Made by a program: the position numbers and the translations under genes
Notes under the pieces: generated by a model
What the model was told of the DNA's origin: nothing
Database searches by the model: none
Seen by the model: the letters and a program-made list of their open reading frames with translations, nothing else
Shown here: piece after piece, positions 31,868 to 40,345 of the stretch
How the letters are laid out: each line of letters begins with the position of its first letter
How positions within the stretch are numbered: the first letter of the stretch is position 1
Source of the DNA: Micromonospora sp. MA102
Lineage (GTDB): Bacteria; Actinomycetota; Actinomycetes; Mycobacteriales; Micromonosporaceae
Assembly: GCF_025460765.1 (NCBI RefSeq)
Contig: NZ_JAMWEG010000019.1
Span: 57,897 to 121,896 of the forward strand
Length of the DNA stretch: 64,000 nucleotides
Reading direction: 5' to 3'

Positions 31868-33288
31868 CAGGAGTCGAACCCCAGTCCAAGACGATCGAGA
31901 GTACGGAGCCAGAGGTTGCGCCGCCCCTCCCGCGCGTCGGCGCGGGCGAGCGACCAGCGGGTGAGGTGGATGCCGGTGGCCCGGATCGGCTCCGGCGGGA
32001 ACGGCAGCGGCTTGCGGCGGACCAGGTCGAGCCGGGTCAGCGGGGTCTCCTCCCCGCCGAGCAGGTCGAGCATCACCCGGGCGCCGAACCGGGTCGCCCC
32101 GACGCCGAGCCCGGTGTACCCGGCCGCGTACGCCAGCCGCCCCTCGTAGGCGGTGCCGAAGAACGCGCAGAACCGGGTGCAGGTGTCGATGACGCCGCCC
32201 CAGCGGTGGCTGAACCGCAGCCCGTCCAGCTGCGGGAAGGTGGTGAAGAAGTGCGACGCCAGGGCCGTGAAGGTGGCCTCGCGCTGCTCCAGCTCGGGGG
32301 CCATCCGGTTGCCGTAGTGGTAGACCGCGTCGTACCCGCCGAACAGGATCCGGCCGTCGGCGGTGATCCGGTAGTAGTGGAACTGGTTGCCGGTGTCCGC
32401 CAGCCCCTGCCGGTTGCGCCAACCGATGGCGTCCCGCTGGGCGGGCGTCAGCGGCTCGGTCATCAGCGCGTAGTCGTAGACCGGCACCAGCCAGGCGCGC
32501 AGCCGGCGCAGCAGCGGCGGGAACGCGTTGGTGGCCAGCACCACCTGCCGGGCCCGCACGGCGCCGGGTGCGGCGTCCGGGCCGCCGGCCGTGGCCGCGC
32601 GCAGCGCGCCGCCCTCGCGGGCCAGCCCGGTGACCCGGGTGTGCTCGTGGATGCGGACGCCCAGGTCGAGGGCGGCGCGGCGCAGACCCCAGGCCAGCTT
32701 CGCCGGGTCGAGCAGCGCCACCCGGTCCCGGTCCCACATCCCGCCCAGGTACGTCGGCGAGGCCACCTCGGCACGCACCTCGTCCCGGTCCAGCAGCCGC
32801 ACGTCGTGGCCGTACCGGCGGGCCAGCTCGGCGTCCTCCGCGAGGCCGGCGAGCTGGTACGGCTCGACAGCCACCGCCAGCTCCCCGGTGCGTTCGAGGT
32901 CGCAGTCGATGCCGTGCTTCGCCACGGTGGTGGCGATGGCGTCCAGGTTCTCCCGGCCGAGCCGTTCCAGCTCGGCGATCTCGCCGGGCCACCGCTCGGC
33001 ACCGTTGGCGAGGCCGTGGGTGAGCGAGGCGGCGCAGAACCCGCCGTTGCGCCCGGACGCCGCCCAGCCGCAGGTGCCCGCGTCGACCAGGAGCACGTCC
33101 CGGCCGGGATCGGCCTCCTTGGCGAGCAACGCCGTCCACAGCCCGGAGTATCCGCCGCCCACCACCAGCAGGTCGGCGTCGTGCGTGCCGGCCAGCGGCG
33201 GCAGCGGGTCAGGGCGTTCCGGCCGGTCGAGCCAGTACGGGACGGGCGCGGCGTCGGCCAGCGCCCGGCCGGTATGCGGGAGGTTCAT
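31867..33288 (-). CDS. FAD-dependent amine oxidoreductase (PuuB/DAO-like)
   Basis: 473 residues from ATG 33288, overlapping the permease stop as ATGA. FAD-binding start ADLLVVGGGYSGLWTALLAKE and then GWAASGRNGGFCAASLTHGLANG, the SGRNGG motif of gamma-glutamylputrescine oxidase and related enzymes. The C-terminus has HRWGGVIDTCTRFCAFFG and AAGYTGLGVGATRFGARVMLDLLGG. It would oxidise a primary or secondary amine (free or glutamylated polyamine) to the aldehyde, with oxygen or another acceptor. A similar enzyme is encoded at 40345-41721. Confidence 0.85.
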   Translation of the reverse strand: MNLPHTGRALADAAPVPYWLDRPERPDPLPPLAGTHDADLLVVGGGYSGLWTALLAKEADPGRDVLLVDAGTCGWAASGRNGGFCAASLTHGLANGAERWPGEIAELERLGRENLDAIATTVAKHGIDCDLERTGELAVAVEPYQLAGLAEDAELARRYGHDVRLLDRDEVRAEVASPTYLGGMWDRDRVALLDPAKLAWGLRRAALDLGVRIHEHTRVTGLAREGGALRAATAGGPDAAPGAVRARQVVLATNAFPPLLRRLRAWLVPVYDYALMTEPLTPAQRDAIGWRNRQGLADTGNQFHYYRITADGRILFGGYDAVYHYGNRMAPELEQREATFTALASHFFTTFPQLDGLRFSHRWGGVIDTCTRFCAFFGTAYEGRLAYAAGYTGLGVGATRFGARVMLDLLGGEETPLTRLDLVRRKPLPFPPEPIRATGIHLTRWSLARADAREGRRNLWLRTLDRLGLGFDS

Positions 33289-34157
33289 GACGCGCTCTTG
33301 GGCGCTCCGACGGCGGCGACAGGCGCCGCGAGGGCAGCCCGCCGGGCCCTGCGGCCCCGCAGCGTGGTGGCCCCGACCAGCAGCAGCGCGATCGCGAACA
33401 TCGCCGTGCCGATGACGTTGACCTGCGGCGGGATGCCCCGCTGGGCGGCGCCCCAGACGTACATGGGGAAGGTGACCGTGGTGCCGGCGTTGAAGTTCGT
33501 GATGATGAAGTCGTCGAAGCTCAGCGAGAAGGCCAGCAGCGCGGCGGCCACGATGCCGGGCAGCACCAGCGGCAGGGTGATCCGCCGGAAGGTCTGCCAC
33601 TCGCTGGCGTAGAGGTCCATGGCGGCCTCCTCCAGCCGCCGGTCCATTCCGGCGAGCCGGGCCTTCACGGTCACCACCACGAACGACACGCAGAACATCA
33701 CGTGCGCGATGACGATGGTCCAGAAGCCCTGCGGGATGCCGAAGCCGAAGGTGGCCCGCAGCTGGCCGTCCGACCAGACGAAGAGGGCGAGCAGCGAGGT
33801 GCCCATCACCAGCTCCGGCGTGGCCATCGGCAGGAAGATCAGCCCGTTGATCCCGGAGCGCCCCTTGAAGCTGTGCCGGACCAGGGCGAACGCCATGAGC
33901 GTGCCGAGCACCGTGGAGACCAGCGTGGCGATCAGGCCGATCTCCATGCTGCGCACCACGGCGTCGCACATGTCGGAGGTGGCGCAGGGCTGCGTCCAGT
34001 TGTCCAGGGTGAACTCGTTGAAGTCGTAGGACAGCCGGCTGGACGGCCGGTTGAAGGACAGCCCGGCGACCACGAGGATCGGCAGCGAGAGGTAGGCCAG
34101 GACGAGCAGGGCCACCCCCATCACCCACCGGTCGGCGAGCCAACGCCTGAGTTTCAC
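33285..34157 (-). CDS. potC: Polyamine ABC transporter permease PotC
   Basis: 290 residues from GTG 34157, GTGA overlap with potB. Six membrane segments, e.g. WVMGVALLVLAYLSLPILVVAGLSF and IGLIATLVSTVLGTLMAFALV. The cytoplasmic EAA loop reads RRLEEAAMDLYASEWQTFRRITLPLVLPGIVAAALLAF, the coupling motif that docks to PotA. It forms the membrane channel with PotB for spermidine/putrescine import. Confidence 0.92.
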   Translation of the reverse strand: MKLRRWLADRWVMGVALLVLAYLSLPILVVAGLSFNRPSSRLSYDFNEFTLDNWTQPCATSDMCDAVVRSMEIGLIATLVSTVLGTLMAFALVRHSFKGRSGINGLIFLPMATPELVMGTSLLALFVWSDGQLRATFGFGIPQGFWTIVIAHVMFCVSFVVVTVKARLAGMDRRLEEAAMDLYASEWQTFRRITLPLVLPGIVAAALLAFSLSFDDFIITNFNAGTTVTFPMYVWGAAQRGIPPQVNVIGTAMFAIALLLVGATTLRGRRARRAALAAPVAAVGAPKSAS

Positions 34158-35065
34158 AGCACCTCCTCCGTGCCGGCCTTGCGCAGGTAGACGAAGACGA
34201 TCGCCAGGATCGCCGCCATCAGCAGGAACGACAGCGCCGCGCCCTGCGGGTAGTCCAGCCGGACCAGGAACGCCGAGTCGATGACGTTGCCGATCATGTA
34301 CTCGTTCGGGGTGCCGAGCAGCTCGGCGTTGATGTAGTCGCCGGTGGCCGGGATGAAGAAGAGCAGCGTGCCGGCGATCAGCCCGGGCATCGACAGCGGC
34401 AGGGTGACCCGCCGGAAGGCGCGAAGCGGGCTCGCGTACAGGTCGCTCGCCGCCTCCAGCAGCCGGGGGTCGAGCCGCTCCAGGCTCGCGTACAGCGGCA
34501 GCACCAGGAACGGCAGGAAGTTGTACGTCAGGCCGAGCACCACCGCGAACGGGGTGGCCAGCAGTCGGCCGTCGGCACCGAGCAGGTGCACGTCCCGCAG
34601 CAGGCCGACCAGGGCGCCGTTGTCGGACAGGATGGTCTTCCAGGCCAGGGTGCGGACCAGGAAGCTGGTGAACATCGGCGCGACCACGGCGACCAGCAGC
34701 AGGTTCTTCCACCGGCCGGCCTTCTGCGCGATCGCGTACGCCAGCGGGTAGCCCATGAGCAGAGCCAGCAGCAGCGCGATCGCCGAGTAGACGAACGAGC
34801 GGGTGAACTGCGGCCAGTACACGCTGAGCGCGTCCCAGTAGTTGCCGACCTCGCCGGTCAGCACGTAGCCGGTGGCCAGGGATCCGCTCGGGTCGTAGAG
34901 GCTGGCCATGGCGAGCTGGATCAGCGGCAGCACGAAGAAGACGAGCAGCCAGGCACCGCCGGGCAGCAGGAGCAGGTACGGCAGCAGCCGGCTCCGCCCC
35001 CGCCGGGGCCCCGGCGGCGCGGCCGGTTGCCCCGCCGGGGTCGGTACGTGGGCCAGGGCGCTCAT
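34154..35065 (-). CDS. potB: Polyamine ABC transporter permease PotB
   Basis: 303 residues from ATG 35065, ATGA overlap with potA. Membrane segments include LLPYLLLLPGGAWLLVFFVLPLIQLAMASLY and SFVYSAIALLLALLMGYPLAYAIA. EAA loop: DPRLLEAASDLYASPLRAFRRVTLPLSMPGLIAGTLLFF. Pairs with PotC; the N-terminal 25 residues are a Pro-rich cytoplasmic extension. Confidence 0.92.
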   Translation of the reverse strand: MSALAHVPTPAGQPAAPPGPRRGRSRLLPYLLLLPGGAWLLVFFVLPLIQLAMASLYDPSGSLATGYVLTGEVGNYWDALSVYWPQFTRSFVYSAIALLLALLMGYPLAYAIAQKAGRWKNLLLVAVVAPMFTSFLVRTLAWKTILSDNGALVGLLRDVHLLGADGRLLATPFAVVLGLTYNFLPFLVLPLYASLERLDPRLLEAASDLYASPLRAFRRVTLPLSMPGLIAGTLLFFIPATGDYINAELLGTPNEYMIGNVIDSAFLVRLDYPQGAALSFLLMAAILAIVFVYLRKAGTEEVL

Positions 35066-36216
35066 GACAGCGCACCCACCGGCGGCTCGTCGAGCACGGG
35101 GCTGGTCTGGTCGTCCTCGCCGGCCGCCCGGGGCAGCAGGAAGGCGTGCCGCGGGTCCCAGTGCGCGGTCACCGGGGCGCCGACGGGCAGCCGCCCGCCG
35201 TCCCCGCTGTTCGCGGCGAACGCGGACAGCTCGCTGCCCCACGCCGTGCGCACGAGGTACTGGGTGCTCACCCCGACGTACGAGGCGTCGGTGACCACCC
35301 CGCCGACGTGCTGGTGGCCGGCGGGCACCTCGTCGGGCCCCGCGGCCAGGTGCAGCTTTTCGGGACGTATCCCGAGGAAGACCGTTCCCTGGTCGGTCCG
35401 GGCCCGCCCGGCGGGCACCGAGAAGCGCGCGCCGTGCGCGGTGACCGCCACGTCCTCGCCGCTGCGGCCGGCGGCCTCGCCGGCCAGCAGGTTGGACTGG
35501 CCGAGGAAGTTCGCCACGAACGCGGTGGCCGGGTACTCGTAGAGGTCGGCGGGGGCGCCGAGCTGCTCGATCCGGCCGGCGTTCATCACCGCGACGGTGT
35601 CGGCCATGGTCATGGCCTCCTCCTGGTCGTGGGTGACGTGCACGAAGGTGATGCCGACCTCGGTCTGGATCCGCTTCAGCTCGATCTGCATCTGCCGGCG
35701 CAGCTTGAGGTCGAGCGCGCCGAGCGGCTCGTCCAGCAGCAGCACCTGCGGGTGGTTGATGAGCGCCCGGGCCAGCGCCACGCGCTGCTGCTGGCCGCCG
35801 GAGAGCTGGGCCGGCTTGCGCCGGCCGTAGCCTTCGAGCTGCACCAGCGCCAGCATCCGCTCGACCTGGTCGGTCACCTTGCGGATGCCGCGCCGACGCA
35901 GCCCGAAGGCCACGTTCTCGTGGATGTCGAGGTGCGGGAAGAGCGCGTAACTCTGGAACACGGTGTTCACCGGCCGCTTGTACGGCCGCAGCCCGGCGAT
36001 GTCCCGGTCACCCAGGAGCACCTGCCCGCTGGTCGGTTCCTCCAACCCGGCGATCATCCGCAGGGTGGTCGTCTTGCCGCAGCCGGAGGCCCCGAGCAGG
36101 GCGAAGAAGGAACCCTGCGGGATGGTGAGGCTGAGGTCGTCCACCGCGGTGAAGACGCCGAACCGCTTGGTCAGGTTGGCCAGCCGCAGATCGCCGGCCG
36201 GTGTCTCGTGTCCCAT
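35062..36216 (-). CDS. potA: Polyamine ABC transporter ATPase PotA
   Basis: 384 residues from ATG 36216 (MGHETPAGDLRLANLTKRFG); GTG 36225, overlapping the potD stop as GTGA, is the alternative start. Walker A 42-50 (GASGCGKTT), signature LSGGQQQRVALARAL, Walker B LLLDEPLGALD, switch HVTHDQEEAM. The C-terminal third (from about 270) is a TOBE regulatory domain (GTVFLGIRPEKLHLA). It energises PotB/PotC. Confidence 0.93.
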   Translation of the reverse strand: MGHETPAGDLRLANLTKRFGVFTAVDDLSLTIPQGSFFALLGASGCGKTTTLRMIAGLEEPTSGQVLLGDRDIAGLRPYKRPVNTVFQSYALFPHLDIHENVAFGLRRRGIRKVTDQVERMLALVQLEGYGRRKPAQLSGGQQQRVALARALINHPQVLLLDEPLGALDLKLRRQMQIELKRIQTEVGITFVHVTHDQEEAMTMADTVAVMNAGRIEQLGAPADLYEYPATAFVANFLGQSNLLAGEAAGRSGEDVAVTAHGARFSVPAGRARTDQGTVFLGIRPEKLHLAAGPDEVPAGHQHVGGVVTDASYVGVSTQYLVRTAWGSELSAFAANSGDGGRLPVGAPVTAHWDPRHAFLLPRAAGEDDQTSPVLDEPPVGALS

Positions 36217-36221
36217 TGTCC

Positions 36222-37406
36222 TCACGCCCCGATGACCTGCTGGAACTTGGTCTCGTACTCCTTCTCCCGCTTCTCGTCCAGGGCCATGAAGACCTTGGAC
36301 TTCGACAGCATCGCGTCGTCCGGGAAGATGAGGGTGTTGCTGGCCAGATCCGGGTCGATCTTCTCCATCTCCGCCTGTGCGCCCTTGACCGGGCAGATGT
36401 AGTTGACGTACGCGGCGAGCTGTGCGGCGACCGCTGGGTCGTAGTAGTAGTTGATCAGCTCTTCGGCGTTCGCCTTGTGGGTGGCCTTGTTCGGCACCAG
36501 CATGTTGTCCGACCAGAGCATCACGCCCGACTCGGGCACCACGAACTTGATCTTCTCGTCCTCGAAGCCGAGCTGGATCACGTCGCCGGACCAGCCGATG
36601 CACGCGGCGATGTCGCCCTTGGCCAGGTCCGGGGCGTAGTCGTTGCCGGTGAACTTGCGGATCTGCTTGGAGTCCACGGCCTTCTTCAGCTTGTTCAGCG
36701 CGTCGTCGAACTGCGCCGTGGTGAAGTTCGCCGGGTCGTGCCCGTTGGACTGGAGCAGCAGGCCCATGGTGTCCCGCATCTCCGACAGCGCGGTCACCTT
36801 GCCCTTCAGGTCGGGGCGGGTGAGCAGCTCGTCGACGGTGCGGATCTCCTTGGCCACCTTGGCGTTGTACGCGAGCCCGGCCAGGCCGGACTGCCAGGGA
36901 ATGGCGAGCTGGTTGTCGCTGTCGAAGGAGCGGTTGCGGAGCGACGGCAGCAGGTTCGCCTCGACGTTGGGCAGCTTCGCCTTGTCCAGCTTCTGGATCC
37001 AGCCGAGCCGGATCATCCGGGCGGCCATCCAGTCGGTGAGGACCATGATGTCGCGCCCGGTGGTCTGGCAGCCGGCGAGCTGGTTCTGCACCTTGCCGAA
37101 GAACTCGTTGTTGTCGTTGACGTCCTCGGTGTACGTCACCTGGATCCCGGACTTCTTGACGAACGCGTCCAGGCTGGGTCGCTTGGACTCGTCCTTCTCG
37201 TCCACATCCATGTACTGCGGCCAGTTCGAGAAGGCCAGCTTCTTTTCGGTGGCGGAGAGGTCGTCGCTCTTGCAACCGGCCTCGGTCTGCTGTGCGCCCT
37301 TGGTGCCACAGCCGGCCAGCGTGCCCGCCGTGGCGAGCAGAGTGGCCGAGCCGAGGGTCCCGGTGAGCAGACCACGCCGGGTGAGGTGCCGGTGGGGACT
37401 ACGCAT
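36222..37406 (-). CDS. potD: Polyamine-binding lipoprotein PotD
   Basis: 394 residues from ATG 37406 with AGGAG 7 bases upstream. The signal has twin arginines (HLTRRGLLTG) and a lipobox ending at Cys33 (TLAGC), so Tat-exported and lipid-anchored is likely. The mature protein reads LAFSNWPQYMDVDEKD, YTEDVNDNNEFFGKVQNQL, GRDIMVLTDWMAARM and GDIAACIGWSGDVIQL, the order found in spermidine/putrescine-binding proteins. First gene of a seven-gene operon that runs to the agmatinase-like gene with overlaps throughout. Confidence 0.93.
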   Translation of the reverse strand: MRSPHRHLTRRGLLTGTLGSATLLATAGTLAGCGTKGAQQTEAGCKSDDLSATEKKLAFSNWPQYMDVDEKDESKRPSLDAFVKKSGIQVTYTEDVNDNNEFFGKVQNQLAGCQTTGRDIMVLTDWMAARMIRLGWIQKLDKAKLPNVEANLLPSLRNRSFDSDNQLAIPWQSGLAGLAYNAKVAKEIRTVDELLTRPDLKGKVTALSEMRDTMGLLLQSNGHDPANFTTAQFDDALNKLKKAVDSKQIRKFTGNDYAPDLAKGDIAACIGWSGDVIQLGFEDEKIKFVVPESGVMLWSDNMLVPNKATHKANAEELINYYYDPAVAAQLAAYVNYICPVKGAQAEMEKIDPDLASNTLIFPDDAMLSKSKVFMALDEKREKEYETKFQQVIGA

Positions 37407-37521
37407 GTGACGACTCCTAGGGGGGTCATCGTCGGCGGCGGGACGGGGGTGGCTCGCCGGCGGGAGGGGTCAATGGCGATGGACGACTGATCCTGACATG
37501 AGGTGACCTTCCTTACAAGGG

Positions 37522-37537
37522 ATTCCGTTGTGGGAAT
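37522..37537. promoter_or_regulatory. Lrp-type site in the potD/Lrp intergenic region
   Basis: ATTCC, six bases, GGAAT; the left arm lies in the longer motif GGATTCCGTTG (37520-37530), related to two copies after the regulator gene. Lies between divergent potD and the Lrp-family gene. Confidence 0.5.
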
Positions 37538-37615
37538 AGCGATCGACCACGAAATACGCCAGACTGCGCCGGGGCACTACGCTCAGCACGAGGATTCGGA
37601 CATGGGGAGCGGACG

Positions 37616-38128
37616 ATGGCCAACCGGCAACTGGAGAACGGCAACGGCAGCCGTCGGGTGACCGTGCGTGAAGGCGCGAGTCACGCTCTGCTCGATGACG
37701 TGGCCAAGCAGATCATCGAGCAGCTCCAGGAGGACGGGCGGCGCCCGTACGCGACCATCGGCAAGGCGGTCGGCCTCTCCGAGGCGGCCGTGCGGCAGCG
37801 GGTGCAGCGCCTGCTCGACGCCGGGGTCATGCAGATCGTGGCGGTGACCGATCCGCTCCAGCTCGGCTTCCCCCGCCAGGCCATGATCGGCCTGCGGACC
37901 GACGGTGACCTGGAGAGCGTGGCCGACCGGCTGGCCGAGTTCGAGGAGATCGACTACGTGGTGATCACCGCGGGGTCGTTCGACCTGCTGGCCGAGGTGG
38001 TCTGCCGCAACGACGAGCACCTGCTGGAGATCCTCCAGAAGCTGCGCGGCGTGCCGGGCGTGGTCTCCACCGAGGCGTTCGTCTACCTCAAGCTGCGCAA
38101 GCAGACCTACAGCTGGGGAACGGCCTGA
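37616..38128 (+). CDS. Lrp/AsnC-family transcriptional regulator
   Basis: 170 residues from ATG 37616 with GGGGAG upstream. A winged helix (DDVAKQIIEQLQEDGRRPYATIGKAVGLSEAAVRQRVQRLLDAGVMQIVAV) precedes an AsnC-type effector domain (RQAMIGLRTDGDLESVADRLAEFEEIDYVVITAGSFDLLAEVVCRNDEHLLEIL). It is divergent from potD and ahead of the aminotransferase, so it is the likely amine- or amino-acid-responsive regulator of the polyamine genes. The first 25 residues are a disordered extension unusual for Lrp proteins. Confidence 0.92.
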   Translation: MANRQLENGNGSRRVTVREGASHALLDDVAKQIIEQLQEDGRRPYATIGKAVGLSEAAVRQRVQRLLDAGVMQIVAVTDPLQLGFPRQAMIGLRTDGDLESVADRLAEFEEIDYVVITAGSFDLLAEVVCRNDEHLLEILQKLRGVPGVVSTEAFVYLKLRKQTYSWGTA

Positions 38129-38131
38129 TAC

Positions 38132-38142
38132 GGAATCCGTTG
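38132..38142. promoter_or_regulatory. Lrp-type repeat GGAATCCGTTG, copy 1
   Basis: Four bases after the regulator's stop, in the aminotransferase promoter region. Copy 2 (TGAATCCGTTG) follows 31 bases later at 38163-38173; a related element is at 37520-37530. Confidence 0.5.
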
Positions 38143-38162
38143 CGGTGACAAACACCGCGCGC

Positions 38163-38173
38163 TGAATCCGTTG
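38163..38173. promoter_or_regulatory. Lrp-type repeat TGAATCCGTTG, copy 2
   Basis: Same orientation as copy 1 and 31 bases away, about three helical turns, a spacing that suits cooperative binding of an oligomeric Lrp-type protein. Confidence 0.5.
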
Positions 38174-38276
38174 TCATTTGCCCCTGATGCTTGCGTGATC
38201 GGCATTGGCTGTGGGATAACCGTGGGCAGAGCGGCCGGTGTCACCCCTGACCGGCCCGAGACCCGATGGGGCTGAC

Positions 38277-39623
38277 ATGGCCAACGCCACCGACCACCTC
38301 TGGATGCACTTCACCCGGATGGCCAGCTACTCCGCCGGTGAGGTCCCGACCATCGTGCGCGGTGAAGGCGCGTACGTCTGGGACTCGCAGGGCCGCCGGT
38401 ACCTGGACGGACTCGCCGGGCTCTTCGTCGTCAACGCCGGCCACGGCCGGACCGAGCTGGCCGAGGCGGCCGCCAAGCAGGCCGGCGAACTGGCCTACTT
38501 CCCACTGTGGTCGTACGCCCACCCCAAGGCCGTCGAGCTGGCCGAGAAGGTCGCCGCGCTGGCCCCCGGCGACCTGAACCGGGTCTTCTTCACCACCGGC
38601 GGCTCCGAGGCCGTCGAGGCGGCGTGGAAGCTGGCCCGGGCCTACTTCAAGCGCACCGGCCAGCCGAACAAGTACAAGGTGGTCAGCCGCTACATCGCCT
38701 ACCACGGCACCTCGATGGGCGCGCTGTCGATCACCGGCCTGCCCGGCATCAAGAGCGACTTCGAACCGCTGGTGCCCGGCGGCATCAAGGTGCCGAACAC
38801 CAACTTCTACCGGGCGCCCGAGCACGGCGACGACCCCGAGGCGTTCGGCCGCTGGGCCGCCGAGGAGATCGGCCGGGCCATCGAGCGGGAGGGGCCGGAC
38901 ACCGTCGCCGCCGTCTTCCTGGAGCCGGTGCAGAACTCCGGCGGCTGCTTCCCGCCGCCGCCCGGCTACTTCGAGCGGGTCCGGGAGATCTGCGACGCGT
39001 ACGACGTGCTGCTGGTCAGCGACGAGGTGATCTGCTCCTGGGGCCGGCTCGGCGAGTACTTCGGCGCCGTCCGGTACGGCTACCAGCCGGACATCATCAC
39101 CACCGCCAAGGGCATCACCTCGGGCTACGCCCCGCTCGGCGCGATGATCGCCAGCGAGCGGCTGATGGAGCCGTTCCTCACCGAGACCGGCATGTTCGCG
39201 CACGGGGTGACCTTCGGCGGCCACCCGGTCTCCTGCGCGGTGGCCCTGGCCAACCTGGAGGTCTTCGCCCGCGAGGACCTCATCGGCCACGTCCGCGCCA
39301 ACGAGGGCGCCTTCCGGTCCACCCTGGAGAAGCTCAACGACCTGCCCATCGTCGGCGACGTCCGGGGCGACGGCTACTTCTACGGCATCGAGCTGGTCAA
39401 GGACAAGACCACCCGGGAGACGTTCGACGAGGCCGAGTCGGAGCGGCTCCTGCGCGGCTTCCTCTCCACCGCGCTCTTCCAGGCCGGGCTCTACTGCCGC
39501 GCCGACGACCGGGGCGACCCCGTGGTGCAGCTCGCCCCGCCGCTGATCGCCCAGCAGCAGCAGTTCGACGAGATCGAGCAGATCCTGCGCGCCGTGCTGA
39601 CCGAGGCATGGTCGCGCCTCTGA
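38277..39623 (+). CDS. Class III aminotransferase (putrescine/omega-amino acid type)
   Basis: 448 residues from ATG 38277 (MANATDHLWMHFTRM). PLP class III motifs: FFTTGGSEAVEAAWKLARAYFKRTGQPNKYKVVSRYIAYHG, VLLVSDEVICSWGRLGEYFG and the PLP lysine in IITTAKGITSGYAPLGAMI. The LWMHFTRM start and overall layout resemble putrescine or beta-alanine:pyruvate aminotransferases. In this setting it would convert putrescine or a related amine to the aldehyde for the dehydrogenases at 11035-14052. Substrate is inferred. Confidence 0.87.
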   Translation: MANATDHLWMHFTRMASYSAGEVPTIVRGEGAYVWDSQGRRYLDGLAGLFVVNAGHGRTELAEAAAKQAGELAYFPLWSYAHPKAVELAEKVAALAPGDLNRVFFTTGGSEAVEAAWKLARAYFKRTGQPNKYKVVSRYIAYHGTSMGALSITGLPGIKSDFEPLVPGGIKVPNTNFYRAPEHGDDPEAFGRWAAEEIGRAIEREGPDTVAAVFLEPVQNSGGCFPPPPGYFERVREICDAYDVLLVSDEVICSWGRLGEYFGAVRYGYQPDIITTAKGITSGYAPLGAMIASERLMEPFLTETGMFAHGVTFGGHPVSCAVALANLEVFAREDLIGHVRANEGAFRSTLEKLNDLPIVGDVRGDGYFYGIELVKDKTTRETFDEAESERLLRGFLSTALFQAGLYCRADDRGDPVVQLAPPLIAQQQQFDEIEQILRAVLTEAWSRL

Positions 39624-40345
39624 CCGGCGGTCCGGACGGGGCCGGTTCCCAGGACACCGGGAGCCGGCCCCGTCCCGTCGGGCCTCCCGCCGGCGACACC
39701 GGGGACCGGGCCGCGACAGCCGCCGTCGGGGGCACCGACCGGACCCGGGTACGCCGGCTGCCCGACCTGGCCGTCCACGACCGGGCCACGTTGCACGCCG
39801 TCCTCGACGCCGGCCGGGTCGCGCACCTGGCCGTCGCCGACGGCGGCCAGCCGTACGCCCTGCCGGTGGCGTACGCCCGCGACGGTGAGCGGGTGCTCGT
39901 CCACGGCTCCACCGGCAGCCGGCTGTTCCGGCACCTCGCCGCCGGCGCGCCGGCCTGCCTCACCGTCACCCTGCTCGACGGCCTGGTGCTGGCCCGCAGC
40001 GCCTTCGAGTCCTCGATGAACTACCGCTGCGCCATGGTGCTCGGCACCCTCACCCCGCTCAGCGGCGAGGCGAAGTCGGCCGCGCTGCACCGCCTCTCCG
40101 AGCACCTGCTCCCCGGCCGCTGGGCGGAGATCCGGCCGCCCTCGGCGAAGGAGCTGGCCGCCACCCTGGTGCTCGCCCTGCCGCTGGACGAGTGCTCGGT
40201 GAAGGTCAGCGCCGGCCCGCCCGACGACCCCGAGGACGACCTCGACCGGCCGGTCTGGGCCGGGGTGGTGCCGGTCCTCGAGAGCTACGGGATCCCGCAG
40301 CCCGACCCGCGGCTGCGCCACGACCTGCCCCCACCGGAGTGGTGA
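39608..40345 (+). CDS. Pyridoxamine 5'-phosphate oxidase-family flavin-binding protein
   Basis: 245 residues from ATG 39608, overlapping the aminotransferase end by 16 bases. A 60-residue Pro/Gly-rich extension precedes the split-barrel domain: VLDAGRVAHLAVADGGQPYALPVAYARDGERVLVHGSTGSRLFRHLAAGAPACLTVTLLDGLVLARSAFESSMNYRCAMVLG (in sections), a pattern seen in the FMN- or F420-binding NimA-like group. Function unknown; lying between an aminotransferase and an amine oxidase suggests a redox or cofactor-related helper. Confidence 0.8.
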   Translation: MVAPLTGGPDGAGSQDTGSRPRPVGPPAGDTGDRAATAAVGGTDRTRVRRLPDLAVHDRATLHAVLDAGRVAHLAVADGGQPYALPVAYARDGERVLVHGSTGSRLFRHLAAGAPACLTVTLLDGLVLARSAFESSMNYRCAMVLGTLTPLSGEAKSAALHRLSEHLLPGRWAEIRPPSAKELAATLVLALPLDECSVKVSAGPPDDPEDDLDRPVWAGVVPVLESYGIPQPDPRLRHDLPPPEW

